64,000 bases of DNA from Siphonodentalium dalli (Eukaryota > Mollusca > Scaphopoda > Gadilida > Siphonodentaliidae). Below, one piece after another: positions 12,501-27,500 of this stretch. Position 1 is the stretch's first letter. The number at the start of each line of letters is the position of its first letter. A program made the position numbers and the translations under genes. The DNA lies in contig CP136069.1 of NCBI GenBank assembly GCA_032622095.1, positions 204,586,690 to 204,650,689 of the forward strand, written 5' to 3'. The notes below the pieces were generated by a model. That model did not search any database. It was given only the letters and a program-made list of their open reading frames with translations, and was not told the DNA's origin.

Positions 12501-15500
12501 CTTGGATTTTACTCTTTGCATGACTAAATCCTTTGGCGTGGGCTACAGGTCGTAGCTTTGATCAGAACTTCATGAAACTTGTCATGGATATTAATGAAAG
12601 TGTCAATGACACTGTAGCTCAACTTGGAAAGGGAATAATTTAATGTATTACAGTCAATGGAGCCATTAGGAATGTGGAAAGTTGAATATCTAATACATGT
12701 TTATAGACATGAAGAGAAAAGTAAAATCCAAGATGGCTGCTGGCGGCCATGATTTCGGCCGAATGACCCCAAAATGAGTCGTTCCCATCTACATGTCATC
12801 GTTAACATCCATGACAAATTTTATGACGATCAGACTAAAGGTACGACCTGTAGCCCATGCTAAAGAATTTAGTCATACAAAGAGTAAAATCCAAGATGGC
12901 CACTGGCGGCCATGTTTTTTGTCCGAATGACCCCAAAATGACTTGTTCCCATCTACATTCCAATTTCAACAACCATGACAAATTTTATGATGATCAGACT
13001 AAAGGTACATCCTGTAGCCCATGCTAAAGGATTTAGTCATACAAAGAGTAAAATCCAAGATGGCTGCTGGCGGCCATGTTTTTCGGCCGAATGACCTCAA
13101 AATGACTCGTTCCCATCTACATGTCATTATTAACATTCATGACAAATTTCATGATGATCAGACTAAAGGTACAACCTGTAGCCCGTGCTAAAGGATTTAG
13201 TCATACAAAGAGTAAAATCCAAGATGGCTGCTGGCGACCAGGTTTTTTGGCCGAATGACCCCAAAATTACTCGTTCCCATCTACATGTCATTGTTAACAT
13301 CCATGACACATTTTATGATGATCAGACTAAAGGTACGACCTGCAGCCCGTGCTAAAGAATTTAGTCATACAAAGAGTAAAATCCAAGATGGCTGCTGGCG
13401 GCCATGTTTTTTTGGCCGAATGACCCCAAAATTACTCATTCCCATCTACATGTCAATATTATCATCCACGACAAATTTCATGATGATCAGAAGAACAGTA
13501 CGATCTGTGGCCCGTGCTAATGGATTAAATTTTTAAATCCAAGATGGCCACTGGCGGCCATGTTTTTTGTCCGAATGACCCCAAAATGACTTGTTCCCAT
13601 CTACATTCCAATTTCAACAACCATGACAAATTTTATGATGATCAGACTAAAGGTACGTCCTGTAGCCCATGCTAAAGGATTTAGTCATACAAAGAGTAAA
13701 ATCCAAGATGGCTGCTGGCGGCCATGTTTTTCGGCCGAATGACCTCAAAATGACTCGTTCCCATCTACATGTCATTATTAACATTCATGACAAATTTCAT
13801 GATGATCAGACTAAAGGTACAACCTGTAGCCCGTGCTAAAGGATTTAGTCATACAAAGAGTAAAATCCAAGATGGCTGCTGGCGACCAGGTTTTTTGGCC
13901 GAATGACCCCAAAATTACTCGTTCCCATCTACATGTCATTGTTAACATCCATGACACATTTTATGATGATCAGACTAAAGGTACGACCTGCAGCCCGTGC
14001 TAAAGAATTTAGTCATACAAAGAGTAAAATCCAAGATGGCTGCTGGCGGCCATGTTTTTTGGCCGAATGACCCCAAAATTACTCATTCCCATCTTCATGT
14101 CAATATTATCATCCACGACAAATTTCATGATGATCAGAAGAACAGTACGACCTGTGGCCCGTGCTAATGGATTAAATTTTTAAATCCAATATGGCCACTG
14201 GCGGCCATGTTTTTTGTCCGAATGACCCCAAAATGACTCGTTCCCATCTACATTCCAATTTCAACAACCAAGACAAATTTTATGATGATCAGACTAAAGG
14301 TACGACCTGTAGCCCGTGCTAAAGGATTTAGTCATACAAAGAGTAAAATCCAAGATGGCTGCTGGCGGCCATGTTTTTCGGCCGAATGACCTCAAAATGA
14401 CTCGTTCCCATCTACATGTCATTATTAACATTCATGACAAATTTCATGATGATCAGACTAAAGGTACAACCTGTAGCCCGTGCTAAAGGATTTAGTCATA
14501 CAAAGAGTAAAATCCAAGATGGCTGCTGGCGGCCATGTTTTTGGGCCGAATGACCCCAAAATTACTCGTTCCCATCTACATGTCAATATTATCATCCATG
14601 ACAAATTTCATGATGATCAGAAGAACAGTACGACCTGTGGCCCGTGCTAATGGATTAAATTTTTAAACCCAATATGGGCGCTGGCGGCCATGTTTTTTGT
14701 CCGAATGACCCCAAAATGACTCGTTCCCATCTACATTCCAATTTCAACAACCATGACAAATTTTATGATGATCAGACTAAAAGTAGGACCTGTAGCCCGT
14801 GCTAAAGGATTTAGTCATACAAAGAGTAAAATCCAAGATGGCTGCTGGCGACCAGGTTTTTTAGCCGAATGACCCCAAAATTACTCGTTCCCATCTACAT
14901 GTCATTGTTAATATCCATGACAAATTTTATGATGATCAGACTAAAGGTACGACCTGCAGCCCGTGCTAAAGAATTTAGTCATACAAAGAGTAAAATCGAA
15001 GATGGCTGCTGGCGGCCATGTTTATTGGCCGAATGACCCCAAAATTACTCGTTCCCATCTACATGTCAATATTATCATCCATGACAAATTTCATGGTGAT
15101 CAGACGAACAGTACGACCTGTGGCCCGTGCTAATGGATTAAATTTTGAAATCCAAGATGGCTGCTGGCGGCCATGTTTTTTGTCCGAATGACCCCAAAAT
15201 GACTCGTTCCCATCTACATTCCAATTTCAACAGCCATGACAAATTTTACGATGATCAGACTAAAGGTACGACCTGTAGCCCGTGCTAAAGGATTTAGTCA
15301 TACAAAGAGTAAAATACAGGATGGCTGCTGGCGGCCATGTTTTTTGGCCGAATGACCCCAAAATGACTCGTTCCCATCTACATGTCATTATTAACATTCT
15401 TGACAAAATTTATGATGATCAGACTAAAAGTACGACCTGTAGCCCGTGCTAAAGAATTTAGTCATACAAAGAGTAAAATCCAAGATGGCTGCTGGCGGCC

Positions 15501-18500
15501 ATGTTTTTGGGCCGAATGTCCCCAAAATTACTCGTTCCCATCTACATGTCAATATTAACATCCATGACAAATTTCATGAAGATCAGACAAACAGTACGGC
15601 CTGTAGCCCATGCTAATGGATTAAATTTTGAAATCCAATATGGCCACTGGCGGCCATGTTTTTTTTCCGAATGACCCCAAAATTAAATATTCTGGTCTAA
15701 ATGTTGATGTCAACAGCTATGACAAATTTCATAATGATCCGACGAAAGGTACGACCTGTAGCCTGCATTGTTGACGCCTTACGTACACACGTACACACAT
15801 ACACACGCTCACACGTACACACGGACGACGGACGACAAAGCCATGGCAATAGCTCAAACTTTACAAAGTAAAGTTGAGCTAAAAATGACATGTAGATGGG
15901 AACGAGTCATTTTGGGGTCGTTCGGCCAAAAAACATGGCCGCCAGCAGCCATCTTGGATTTTACTCTTTGCATGACTAAATCCTTTGGCGCGGGCTACAG
16001 GTCGTAGCTTTGATCGGAACTTCATAAAATTTGTCATGGATATTAAAAATGACATGTAGATGGGAACGAGTTATTTTGGGGTCGTTTGGCCGAAAAACAT
16101 GGCCGCCAGCAGCCATCTTGGATTTTACTCTTTGCATGACTAAATCCTTTGGCGCGGGCTACAGGTCGTAGCTTTGATCGGAACTTCATGAAACTTGTCA
16201 TGGATATTAAATATGACATGTAGATGGGAACGAGTCATTTTGGGGTCGTTTGGCCGAAAAACATGGCCGCCAGCAGCCATCTTGGATTTTACTCTTTGCA
16301 TGACTAAATCCTTTGGCGCGGGCTACAGGTCGTACCTTTGGTCTAATCTTTATAGAGATATGTCATGATTGTTGACATTGACATGTAGATGAGAACGAGT
16401 CATTTTGCGGTCATTCGGCCGAAAAACATGGCTGCTGGCGATCATTTTGGATTTCAAAATTAAATCCATTGGCGCGGGCTACAGGTCATACTGTTCGTCT
16501 GATCATCATGAAATTTGTCATGGATGTTAATATTGACATGTAGATGGGAACGAGTCATTTTGGGGTCGTTCGGCCAAAAAAACATGGCCGCCAGCAGCCA
16601 TCTTGGATTTTACTCTTTGCATGACTAAATCCTTTGGCGCGGGCTACAGGTCGTAGCTTTGATCGGAACTTCATGAAATTTGTCATGGATATTAAAAATG
16701 ACATGTAGATGGGAACGAGTAATTTTGGGGTCGTTTGGCCGAAAAACATGGCCGCCAGCAGCCATCTTGGATTTTACTCTTTGCATGACTAAATCCTTTG
16801 GCGCGGGCTACAGGTCGTAGCTTTGATCGGAACTTCATGAAACTTGTCATGGATATTAAATATGACATGTAGATGGGAACGAGTCATTTTGGGGTCGTTT
16901 GGCCGAAAAACATGGCCGCCAGAAGCCATCTTGGATTTTACTCTTTGCATGACTAAATCCTTTGGCGCAGGCTACAGGTCGTACCTTTGGTCTAATCTTT
17001 ATGAAATTTGTCATGAATGTTGACATTGTCATGTAGATGGGAACGAGTCATTTTGGGGTCATTTGGCCAAAAAACATGGCCGCTGGTGGCCATCTTGGAT
17101 TTTAAAATTCAATCCATTGGCGCGGGCTACAGGTCGTACTGTTTGTCTGATCATCATGAAATTTGTCATGGATGTTAATATTGATATGTAGATGGGAACG
17201 AGTCATTTTGGAGTCGTTCGGCTAAAAACATGACCGCCAGCAGCCATCTTGTATTTTACTGTTTGCATGACTAAATCCTTTGGCGCTGGATACAGGTCGT
17301 AGCTTTGATCGGAACTTAATGAAATTTGTCATGGATATTAGAAATGACATGTAGATCGTACCTTTGGTCTAATCTTTATGAAATTTGTCATGAATATTGA
17401 CATTGACATGTAGATGGGAACGAGTCATTTTGGGGTCATTTGGCCAAAAAACATGACGCTGGCAGCCATCTTGGATTTAAAAATTCAATCCATTGGCGCG
17501 GGCTACAGGTCGTACTGTTTGTCTGATCATGAAATGTGTTATGGATGTTAACAATGACATGTAGATGGGAACGAGTCCTTTTGGGGTCATTCGGCCTAAT
17601 AACATGGCCGTCAGCAGCCATCTTGGATTTTACTCTTTGCATGACTAAATCCTTTGGCACAGGCTACAGGTCTTACCTTTGGTCAGATCATTATGAGATT
17701 TGTAAAGACTGTTGACATTGACATGTACATAGATGGGAATGAGTCATTTTGAGGTAATTCGGAAAAAAACATGGCTGCCGGTGGCCATTTTAGAATTTAC
17801 TCTTTTGCATCACTAAATCCTTTGGCACACCATAATCACCTCATCCCTGATCCGATGATTATAAAACTTGTCATGAATGTTGATATGGACATGTACATCT
17901 TGTCTTAATTAGACATTTCAATTAGCACCTTTCCTATTCCTCCATTTACTGTCAACCATCAAATTATTCCCCTACCTAAGTTGAGCTACAGTGTCATTGA
18001 CACTTTCATTTTCAATATATTCTTTTAGAAATATTGGATTTGAAAAAAATAAAAAATAAAAATTTCTGGAGTATGTTTTCAAGATTTTGAGAAAAATAAA
18101 TAGCCTCCTACCCTTATCTCAAAATTGAGATCTAATTGCCTGAGAACACAGATATTTTATTTAATGGCCTTACATGTAAGAAGTCCTCCAAATTGGCCAT
18201 GGCAATAAACAATCCGTGGGAAAAGTTGTGGCAACATGTGGAATCTAACATGCTACATCATTAAATTTGCCTTTGGAAAATTTTCCTAATTTTGAGGGCT
18301 GATGTAAGTTGGTGTCTGACCAGATAACACGACCATAACACGATGATAGCATGATGATAACATGATGATAACATGACGCAACGAGATAAAACGATGCAAC
18401 CAGATAACACGACCAGATCTGTTAAGTCATTCAAAATCACCAAAAAACAATATTATTTTATTTTTCGAATATTCATGCAATTACGCAGATTTCCCCATGA

Positions 18501-21500
18501 CAGGGGTTTCCTTATTTCTGGTACCAAAAATACCCACACATTAACATTCACAGAATGTACCATCGATAACTTTTGATGTTCCCTCTAATTAAAGACTGAT
18601 CAGTGGTTTCTGCTTCTTAAAATCTGTTAATAAATGGTGGAATCTGTCCATTGGGGTTAAACCATAAGAGGAGTCCATTTTGTAGTTTATTCCGATTTTT
18701 ACTTTCGGTTTCGCGCATATCCGAGTGTATCTGGTGGAATTCTGAGTATATTTACTTAGCTTAAACGATGTGTCTGATTCTTTCTCTATAATACATGGGG
18801 GTAGTCTCTCCATCAACACCGGTGCAATTTGTGTTTTGAACCTAAAATTAGGTGGTAACGTTTAACCCTTTACCCAACAGAAGGGCCCTGTGCCAATGCA
18901 TTCTCTTATATATGCGAGTCGACCATAGGTCGCCTCGCATATATAAGAGAATGCATTGGCTTAACTCATTAAAAATTATAAAATTGTTAAAGAATGTAAG
19001 AAAAAATGGTAAAAAGTGTTAAGTGTTTAGGCCAATGCATTCTCTTATATATGCGAGGCGACCTATGGTCGACTCGCATATATAAGAGAATGCATTGGCA
19101 CAGGGCATAACTGTAACCATCACAATGTGGTCAATGAGCCGGTTCCAATTATATCCATATTTGTATGGTTTTATTGAGACAGACCCAAGATAATTTAGGC
19201 TGTTGCAGCTTTATTTGGCCGTTTTTGGCCGGTTTGTTGAGTAAAGGGTTAACAGGTGATCACTCATTGAAGGTGATATATAGAATGACTAAATCCTTTG
19301 GCGCGGGCTACAGGTCGTATATTTGGTCTAATCTTTATAGAGATATGTCATGATTGTTGACATTGACATGTAGATGAGAACGAGTCATTTTGGGGTCATT
19401 CGGCCGAAAAACATGGCCGCTGGCGATCATTTTGGATTTCAAAATTCAATCCATTGGCGCGGGCTACAGATCGTACTGTTCGTCTGATCATCATGAAATT
19501 TGTCATGGATGTTAATATTGACATGTAGATGGGAACGAGTCATTTTGCGGTCGTTCAGCCAAAAAACATGGCCGCCAGCAGCCATGTTGTTTGGGCGAAC
19601 GACCCCAAAATGACTCGTTCCCATCTACATGTCATTTTTAACATCCATGACAAATTTCAGGAAGTTCCGATCAAAGCTACGACCTGTAGCCCGCGCCAAA
19701 GGATTTAGTCATGCAAAGAGTAAAATCCAAGATGGCTGCTGGCGGCCATGTTTTTTGGCCAAACGACCCCAAAATGACTTGTTCCCATCTACATGTCAAT
19801 ATTAACATCCATGACAAATTTCATGATGATCAGACGAACAGTACGACCTGTAGCCCGCGCCAATGGACTGAATTTTGAAATCCAAAATGGCCGCCAGCGG
19901 CCATGTTTTTTGGCCAAATGACCCCAAAATGACTCGTTCCCATCTACATGTCAATGTCAACATTCATGACAAATTTCATAAAGATCAGACCAAAGGTACG
20001 ACCTGTAGCCTGCGCCAAAGGAAATTGTTGACGGACACACGCACACACGGACGACGGACGCCAAACCATGGCAATAGCTCAAACTTACAAAGTAAGTTGA
20101 GCTAAAAATGGTTGACGAGGCTTTTTAAAAGAAAATTTCTGTGATGAGGGAGATGGCTGAGAACTCAGAATGTTTATTTATGATTATTACCTCGGAATCT
20201 CGGATCAGTAGACATCCCATTCGCTTGTTGCCATGTGGAGTCTATAAATATAACTTTGTCAAACACTTGTTGTTGTTGGTCATGAGAAACACCCGACGGC
20301 ATTCTCTCACTATGTAAATAGTCTTCAACTGTTCCTAAATTTGGCAAATCACAATTTTGTGAACAATTCCTAGAATCAGTCTTTTCATTTAACAGCGTTT
20401 TGTCATTTGAGGTGCAATGACTTGCGGTAATTTGACCGTGAGTTCTCACATTACAACTGCCTGTTATTTCTGGACGACGACTAGTAGAGAGTTCACTGAG
20501 CGACATGGAGTCTTCACTTGGAAACAACAATAGAACCTGAAACATGAAATATTCTTAATGTACTGGCTTACAAGGTCAATGTAAATATTGTTAGGCCAAT
20601 GTATTCACTTATATATGGCAGGCTCCCATAGGGAGCCTCGCATATATTAAGAGAATGCATTGGCACAGGGTTTTTGTCCAAATTTCAGGAATCTCCAGTC
20701 ATGAAAGGGTTAATTGCCTGGTTCGGGTTTACAAGTCAGAAAAAAATATTAGATATGTTTAAGTTTGGTACGCAACAAAATATCAGAACTTTTGTACCCT
20801 GTTGTTATGTTGGGTACATTGGATACATTTCAGAAGTACGAATTTAGAAAATTAGAATACATATTGACTGAACTAATTTACAATGGTTGAACCACTGAAC
20901 TAATTTACAATGGTTGAACCACTGAACTAATTTACAATGGTTGAACCACTGAACTAATTTATAATGGTTCAACCACTGAACTAATTTACAATGGTTGAAC
21001 CACTGAACTAATTTACAATGGTTGAAGCACTGAACTAATTTACAATGGTTGAACCACTGAACTAATTTACAATGGTTGAACCACTGAATTAATTTACAAT
21101 GGTTGAAGCACTGAACTAATTTACAATGGTTGAACCACTGAACTAATTTACAATGGTTGAAGCACTGAACTAATTTACAATGGTTGAAGCACTGAACTAA
21201 TTTACAATGGTTGAAGCACTGAACTAATTTACAATGGTTGAAGCACTGAACTAATTTACAATGGTTCAACCACTGAACTAATTTACAATGGTTGAAGCAC
21301 TGAACTAATTTACAATGGTTGAAGCACTGAACTAATTTACAATGGTTGAACCACTGAACTAATTTATAATGGTTGAACCACTGAACTAATTTACAATGGT
21401 TGAAGCACTGAACTAATTTACAATGGTTGAACCACTGAACTAATTTACAATGGTTGAACCACTGAACTAATTTACTATGGTTGAACCACTGAACTAATTT

Positions 21501-24500
21501 ACAATGGTTGAACCACTGAACTAATTTACAATGGTTGAAGCACTGAAATAATTTACAATGGTTGAACCACTGAACTAATTTACAATGGTTGAACCACTGA
21601 ACTAATTTACAATGGTTGAACCACTGAATTAATTTACAATGGTTGAACCACTGAACTAATTTACAATGGTTGAAGCATTGAAATAATTTACAATGGTTGA
21701 ACCACTGAACTAATTTACAATGGTTGAACCACTGAACTAATTTACAATGGTTGAACCACTGAACTAATTTACAATGGTTGAACCACTGAACTAATTTACT
21801 ATGGTTGAACCACTGAACTAATTTACAATGGTTGAACCACTGAACTAATTTACAATGGTTGAAGCACTGAACTAATTTACAATGGTTGAACCACTGAACT
21901 AATTTACAATGGTTGAACCACTGAACTAATTTACAATGGTTGAACCACTGAACTAATTTACAATGGTTGAACCACTGAACTAATTTACAATGGTTGAAGC
22001 ACTGAACTAATTTACAATGGTTGAAGCACTGAAATAATTTACAATGGTTGAAGCACTGAAATAATTTACAATGGTTGAAGCACTGAACTAATTTACAATG
22101 GTTGAACCACTGAACTAATTTACTATGGTTCAACCACTGAACTAATTTACAATGGTTGAACCACTGAACTAATTTACAATGGTTGAACCACTGAACTAAT
22201 TTACAATGGTTGAACCACTGAACTAATTTACAATGGTTGAACCACTGAACTAATTTACAATGGTTGAAGCACTGAACTAATTTACAATGGTTAAACCACT
22301 GAACTAATTTACAATGGTTGAACCACTGAACTAATTTACAATGGTTGAAGCACTGAACTAATTTACAATGGTTGAACCACTGAACTAATTTACAATGGTT
22401 GAACCACTGAACTAATTTACAATGGTTAAACCACTGAACTAATTTACAATGGTTGAAGCACTGAACTAATTTACAATGGTTGAACGACTGAACTAATTTA
22501 CAATGGTTGAAGCACTGAACTAATTTACAATGGTTGAACCACTGAACTAATTTACAATGGTTGAAGCACTGAACTAATTTACAATGGTTGAAGCACTGAA
22601 CTAATTTACAATGGTTCAACCACTGAACTAATTTACAATGGTTGAACCACTGAACTAATTTACAATGGTTGAACCACTGAACTAATTTACAATGGTTGAA
22701 CCATTGAACTAATTAACAATGGTTGAACCACTGAACTAATTTACAATGGTTGAACCACTGAACTAATTTACTATGGTTGAACCACTGAACTAATTTACAA
22801 TGGTTCAACCACTGAACTAATTTACAATGGTTGAACCACTGAACTTATTTACAGTGGTTGAACCACTGAACTAATTTACAATGGTTGAACCACTGAACTA
22901 ATTTACAATGGTTGAAGCACTGAACTAATTTACAATGGTTAAACCACTGAACTAATTTACAATGGTTGGAGCACTGAACTAATTTACAATGGTTGAACCA
23001 CTGAACTAATTTACAATGGTTGAACCACTGAACTAATTTACAATGGTTGAACCACTGAACTAATTTACAATGGTTGAACCACTGAACTATTTTACAATGG
23101 TTGAACCACTGAACTAATTTACAATGGTTGAACCACTGAACTAATTTACAATGGTTGAAGCACTGAACTAATTTACAATGGTTGAACCACTGAACTAATT
23201 TACAATGGTTGAAGCACTGAACTAATTTACAATGGTTGAACCACTGAACTAATTTACAATGGTTGAAGCACTGAACTAATTTACAATGGTTGAACCACTG
23301 AACTAATTTACAATGGTTGAAGCACTGAACTAATTTACAATGGTTGAACCACTGAATTAATTTACAATGGTTGAAGCACTGAACTAATTTACAATGGTTG
23401 AAGCACTGAACTAATTTACAATGGTTGAATCACTGAACTAATTTACAATGGTTCAACCACTGAACTAATTTACAATGGTTCAACCACAGAACTAATTTAC
23501 AATGAACCACTGAATTAATTTACAATGGTTGAAGCACTGAACTAATTTACAATGGTTGAACCACTGAACTAATTTACAATGGTTCAACCACTGAACTAAT
23601 TTACAATGGTTGAACTAGGGTCCGGCGAATCGGCGATTTTGTTCGAATCGAATCTCGAATCGAATCAGACACGCGGATTTCACATCAAATCAAATCTCGA
23701 ATCGAATCTTACTCCCCGTGGTAAATCGACAAGAACTAGATTTATGTCGGCGATCCCGGTGCAGCGCGAGTGTCTCCCCATACCATCACGTGTGCGTGTT
23801 TGGCAGCTTGCCGTGTGGACCTGCGTAACAATAAAAAATGTTGAGAACGGCACATGTGTTGCCGGTTAATTTTCGTTTTGAGTCTTTCTTTTCTTTTGTA
23901 TCATGGTGGATTGCAGGATGACTGCGGCTAAGGTGTGCCCATAAGTGGGAGGTAGTGCCCGTTTTCTGAACTGATAGTACAGTCGTGCACGATTTGCACC
24001 TGAATTTGTCAACGCTCCATTCAAAATAACTTTTAATTTCCGCCATTATAACTTTGGATAAATAAAAAGTAGGGAAGGGCACAAGAGATGGTTGAACCAT
24101 AAAACTAATTTACAATGGTTGAAGCACTGAACTAATTTACAATGGTTGAACCACTGAACTAATTTACAATGGTTGAAGCACTGAAATAATTTACAATGTT
24201 TGAACCACTGAACTAATTTACAATGGATGAACCACTGAACTAATTTACAATGGTTGAACCACTGAACTAATTTACAATGGTTCAACCACTGAACTAATTT
24301 ACTATGGTTGAACCACTGAACTAATTTACAATGGTTGAACCACTGAACTAATTTACAATGGTTCAACCACTGAACTAATTTACAATGGTTGAAGCGCTGA
24401 AATAATTTACAATGGTTGAAGCGCTGAAATAATTTACAATGGTTGAACCACTGAACTAATTTACAATGGTTGAACCACTGAACTAATTTACAATGGTTGA

Positions 24501-27500
24501 AGCACTGAAATAATTTACTATGGTTGAACCACTGAACTAATCTACAATGGTTGAACCACTGAATTAATTTACAATGGTTGAACCACTGAACTAATTTACA
24601 ATGGTTGAACCCACTGAACTAATTTACAATGGTTGAACCACTGAACTAATTTACAATGGTTGAACCCACTGAACTAATTTACAATGGTTGAACCACTGAA
24701 CGAATTTACAATGGTTGAACCACTGAACTAATCTACAATGGTTGAACCACTGAACTAATTTACAATGGCTGAACCCCTGAACTAATTTACAATGGTTCAA
24801 CCACTGAACTAATTTACAATGGTTCAACCACTGAACTAATTTACAATGGTTGAACCCATGGGTACACAGCACGGTACCCATGGTTACTTTACCTCTTATT
24901 AATGTTACATTGGTTACTTTTTATTTTTATTTCTTAGAAATTCCAAGGTATCAGGGTACATTGTATACAAATTAGAAAAGATATTCCCCGAACTACTTTC
25001 AGGCCCATGGGTACATACAGGGTTCGCGCTGCCACTTGCCAAATTTGCCAATGGCAAAAATAATTCATATTTGGCAAAAGATATTTTCATTTGGCAAAAG
25101 TTTTGGCAAGTCACTTTTTAATTCCTTAATAAAGTTGAAAAATATCGGTCAATCAATACCATTAATTTTTAGGAAACTGTTACAATAGAATTATATTAGT
25201 GTTGTTTTAATGGTTTCGGAAAAGTTAACACCTCCATTAAGATGCAGTTAATCTGGTAACATTATTATCGATGGATGAATTACCAGTATTTAGTGTGGTC
25301 ATGGTGTTTACAAGGTAATCCTCTTGTGATGTTCCCTTCTGATGAAGCAATGTTCGGTGATTGGTTTATTGTTGTATGATAAACCACAATAGATATGCGA
25401 GTACATTTATTAACTAACTGCTTTCCTATCGATATCAAACGTCGTTCAAACCGCGAGTGTCGAAATATAAAATTTCAATCAAGGTTGCAGAAAATGATAC
25501 TATCAGGGATAACATTTGGCAAATTCTAATTGAATTTGGCAATAAATATTTTCATTTGGCAAATTATTTGGCAAAAGTAAATTTCGGTCCAGCGCGGACC
25601 CTGGGTACATATGGTAAATGTGGTTTCTTCTGGTTACTTTACCTATTATTATTGTTACATTGTTTTACAAATATTTTTTCTAATTTGTAACAACAATTTA
25701 CAAAAGTTATAATTTTTTCAGCGTACCAAAATTAGCCATACTTGTATATGAAAATTATGGTGGGTAGGTTAATTTTTTTATTTTAACATCTTCTTATGGC
25801 TTTTCCTTTTTTTCTTCTGCAAGTTGAGCTAAGGTTAAAATTTGAATTATCTTTGTACAAAATGTACAAGATGGCTGCTGGTGGCCATGTTTTTTGGCCG
25901 AATGACCCCAAAAGAACTCGTTCCCATCTACAAGTCATTATTAACATCCATGACAAATTTTATGAAGATCCGACCAAAGCTACAACCTGTTGCCTGCGCC
26001 AAAGGATTTAGTCATGCAAAGAGTAAAATCCAAGATGGTTGCTGGCGGCCATGTTTTTTGGCCTAACGACCCCAAAATGACTCGTTCCCATTTACATTGC
26101 AATATTAACATCCATGACAAATTTCATGATTATCAGACGAATAGTACGACATGTAGCCCGCGCCAATGGATTTAATTTTGAAATCCAAGATGGGCCACCA
26201 GTGGCCATGTTTTTTGGTCGAATGACCCCAAAATGACTCGTTCCCATCTACATGTCAATGTCAACAGCGATGACAAATTTCATGAAGATCCTATCAAAGG
26301 TACGACCTGCAGCCCGCACCAAAGGATTTAGTCATGCAAAGAGTAAAATCCAAGATGGCTGCTGGTGGCCATGTTTTTTGGCCGAACGACCCCAAAATGA
26401 CTTGTTCCCATCTACATGTCATTGTTAACATCCGTGACAAATTTCATGTAATTCCGACCAAAGCTACGACCTGTAGCCCGCGGGAAAGGATTTAGTCATG
26501 CAAATAGTAAAATCCAAGATGGCTGCTGGCGGCCATGTTTTTTAGCTGAACGACCCCAAAATCACTCGTTCCCATCTACATGTAAATATTAACATCCATG
26601 ACAAATTTCATGATGATCAGACTAACAGTACAACATGTAGCCCTCGCAAATGGATTTAATTTTGAAATCCAAGATGGCCACCAGCGGCCATGTTTTTTGG
26701 CCGAATACCCCAAAATCACTCGTTCCCATCTACATGTCAATGTCAACATTCATGACAAATTGCATAAAGATCAGACAAAAGGTGCGACCTGTTGCCCGCG
26801 CCAAAGGATTTAGTCATGCAAAGAGTAAAATCCAAGATGGCTGCTGGTGGCCATGTTTTATGGCTGAACGACCCCAAAATAACTCGTTCCCATCTACATG
26901 TCATTGTTAACATCCAAGACAAATTTCATGAAGTTCCGATCAAAGCTACGACCTGTAGCCCGCGGGAAAGGATTTAGTCATGCAAAGAGTAAAATCCAAG
27001 ATGGCTGCTGGCGGCCATGTTTTTTGGCCGAACGACCCTAAAATCACTCGTTCTCATCTACATGTCAATATTAACATCCATGACAAATTTCATGATGATC
27101 AGACTAACAGTACGACCTGTAGCCTGTGCTAATGGATTGAATTTTGAAATCAAAGATGGCCGCTGGCGACCATGTTTTTCGGCCGAATGACCCCAAAATG
27201 ATTCGTTCCCATCTACATGCCATTGTTAACATCCATGACAAATTTTATGATGATCAGACTAAAGGTACGAACTGTAGCCCGTGCTAAAGGATTTAGTCAT
27301 ACAAATAGTAAAATCCAAGATGGCTGCTGGCGGCCATGTTTTTTGGCCGAATGATCCCAAAATGACTCGTTCCCATCTACATGTCATTATTAACATTCAT
27401 GACAAATTTTATGATGATCAGACTAAAGGTACGACCTGAAGCCCGTGCTAAAGGATTTAGTCATACAAAGAGTAAAATCCAAGATGGCTGCTGGCGACCA

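Larger units (their letters stand above)
3517..20190 (-). other. DTWD1 intron 3, repeat-filled
   Basis: This intron of about 16.7 kb holds the 15 kb inverted/tandem structure described separately. The 3685-4008 part has no recognisable gene or repeat; the short open frames there lack homology I can name. Confidence 0.85.

Noticed and set aside
5220-17660. Short frames containing KSKMAAGGHVF and similar
   Set aside because: They recur because the monomers recur; no two agree on start or stop and they occur in both orientations.
20844-22619. 591-codon frame repeating NHCKLVQWF
   Set aside because: It is a translation of the 27-bp minisatellite inside a DTWD1 intron; not a protein gene.
20874-24862. 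27-bp array as a set of decoy 3' splice sites
   Set aside because: In gene sense units contain TTCAG but lack a pyrimidine tract, so the resemblance to an acceptor is weak; kept only as a remark.
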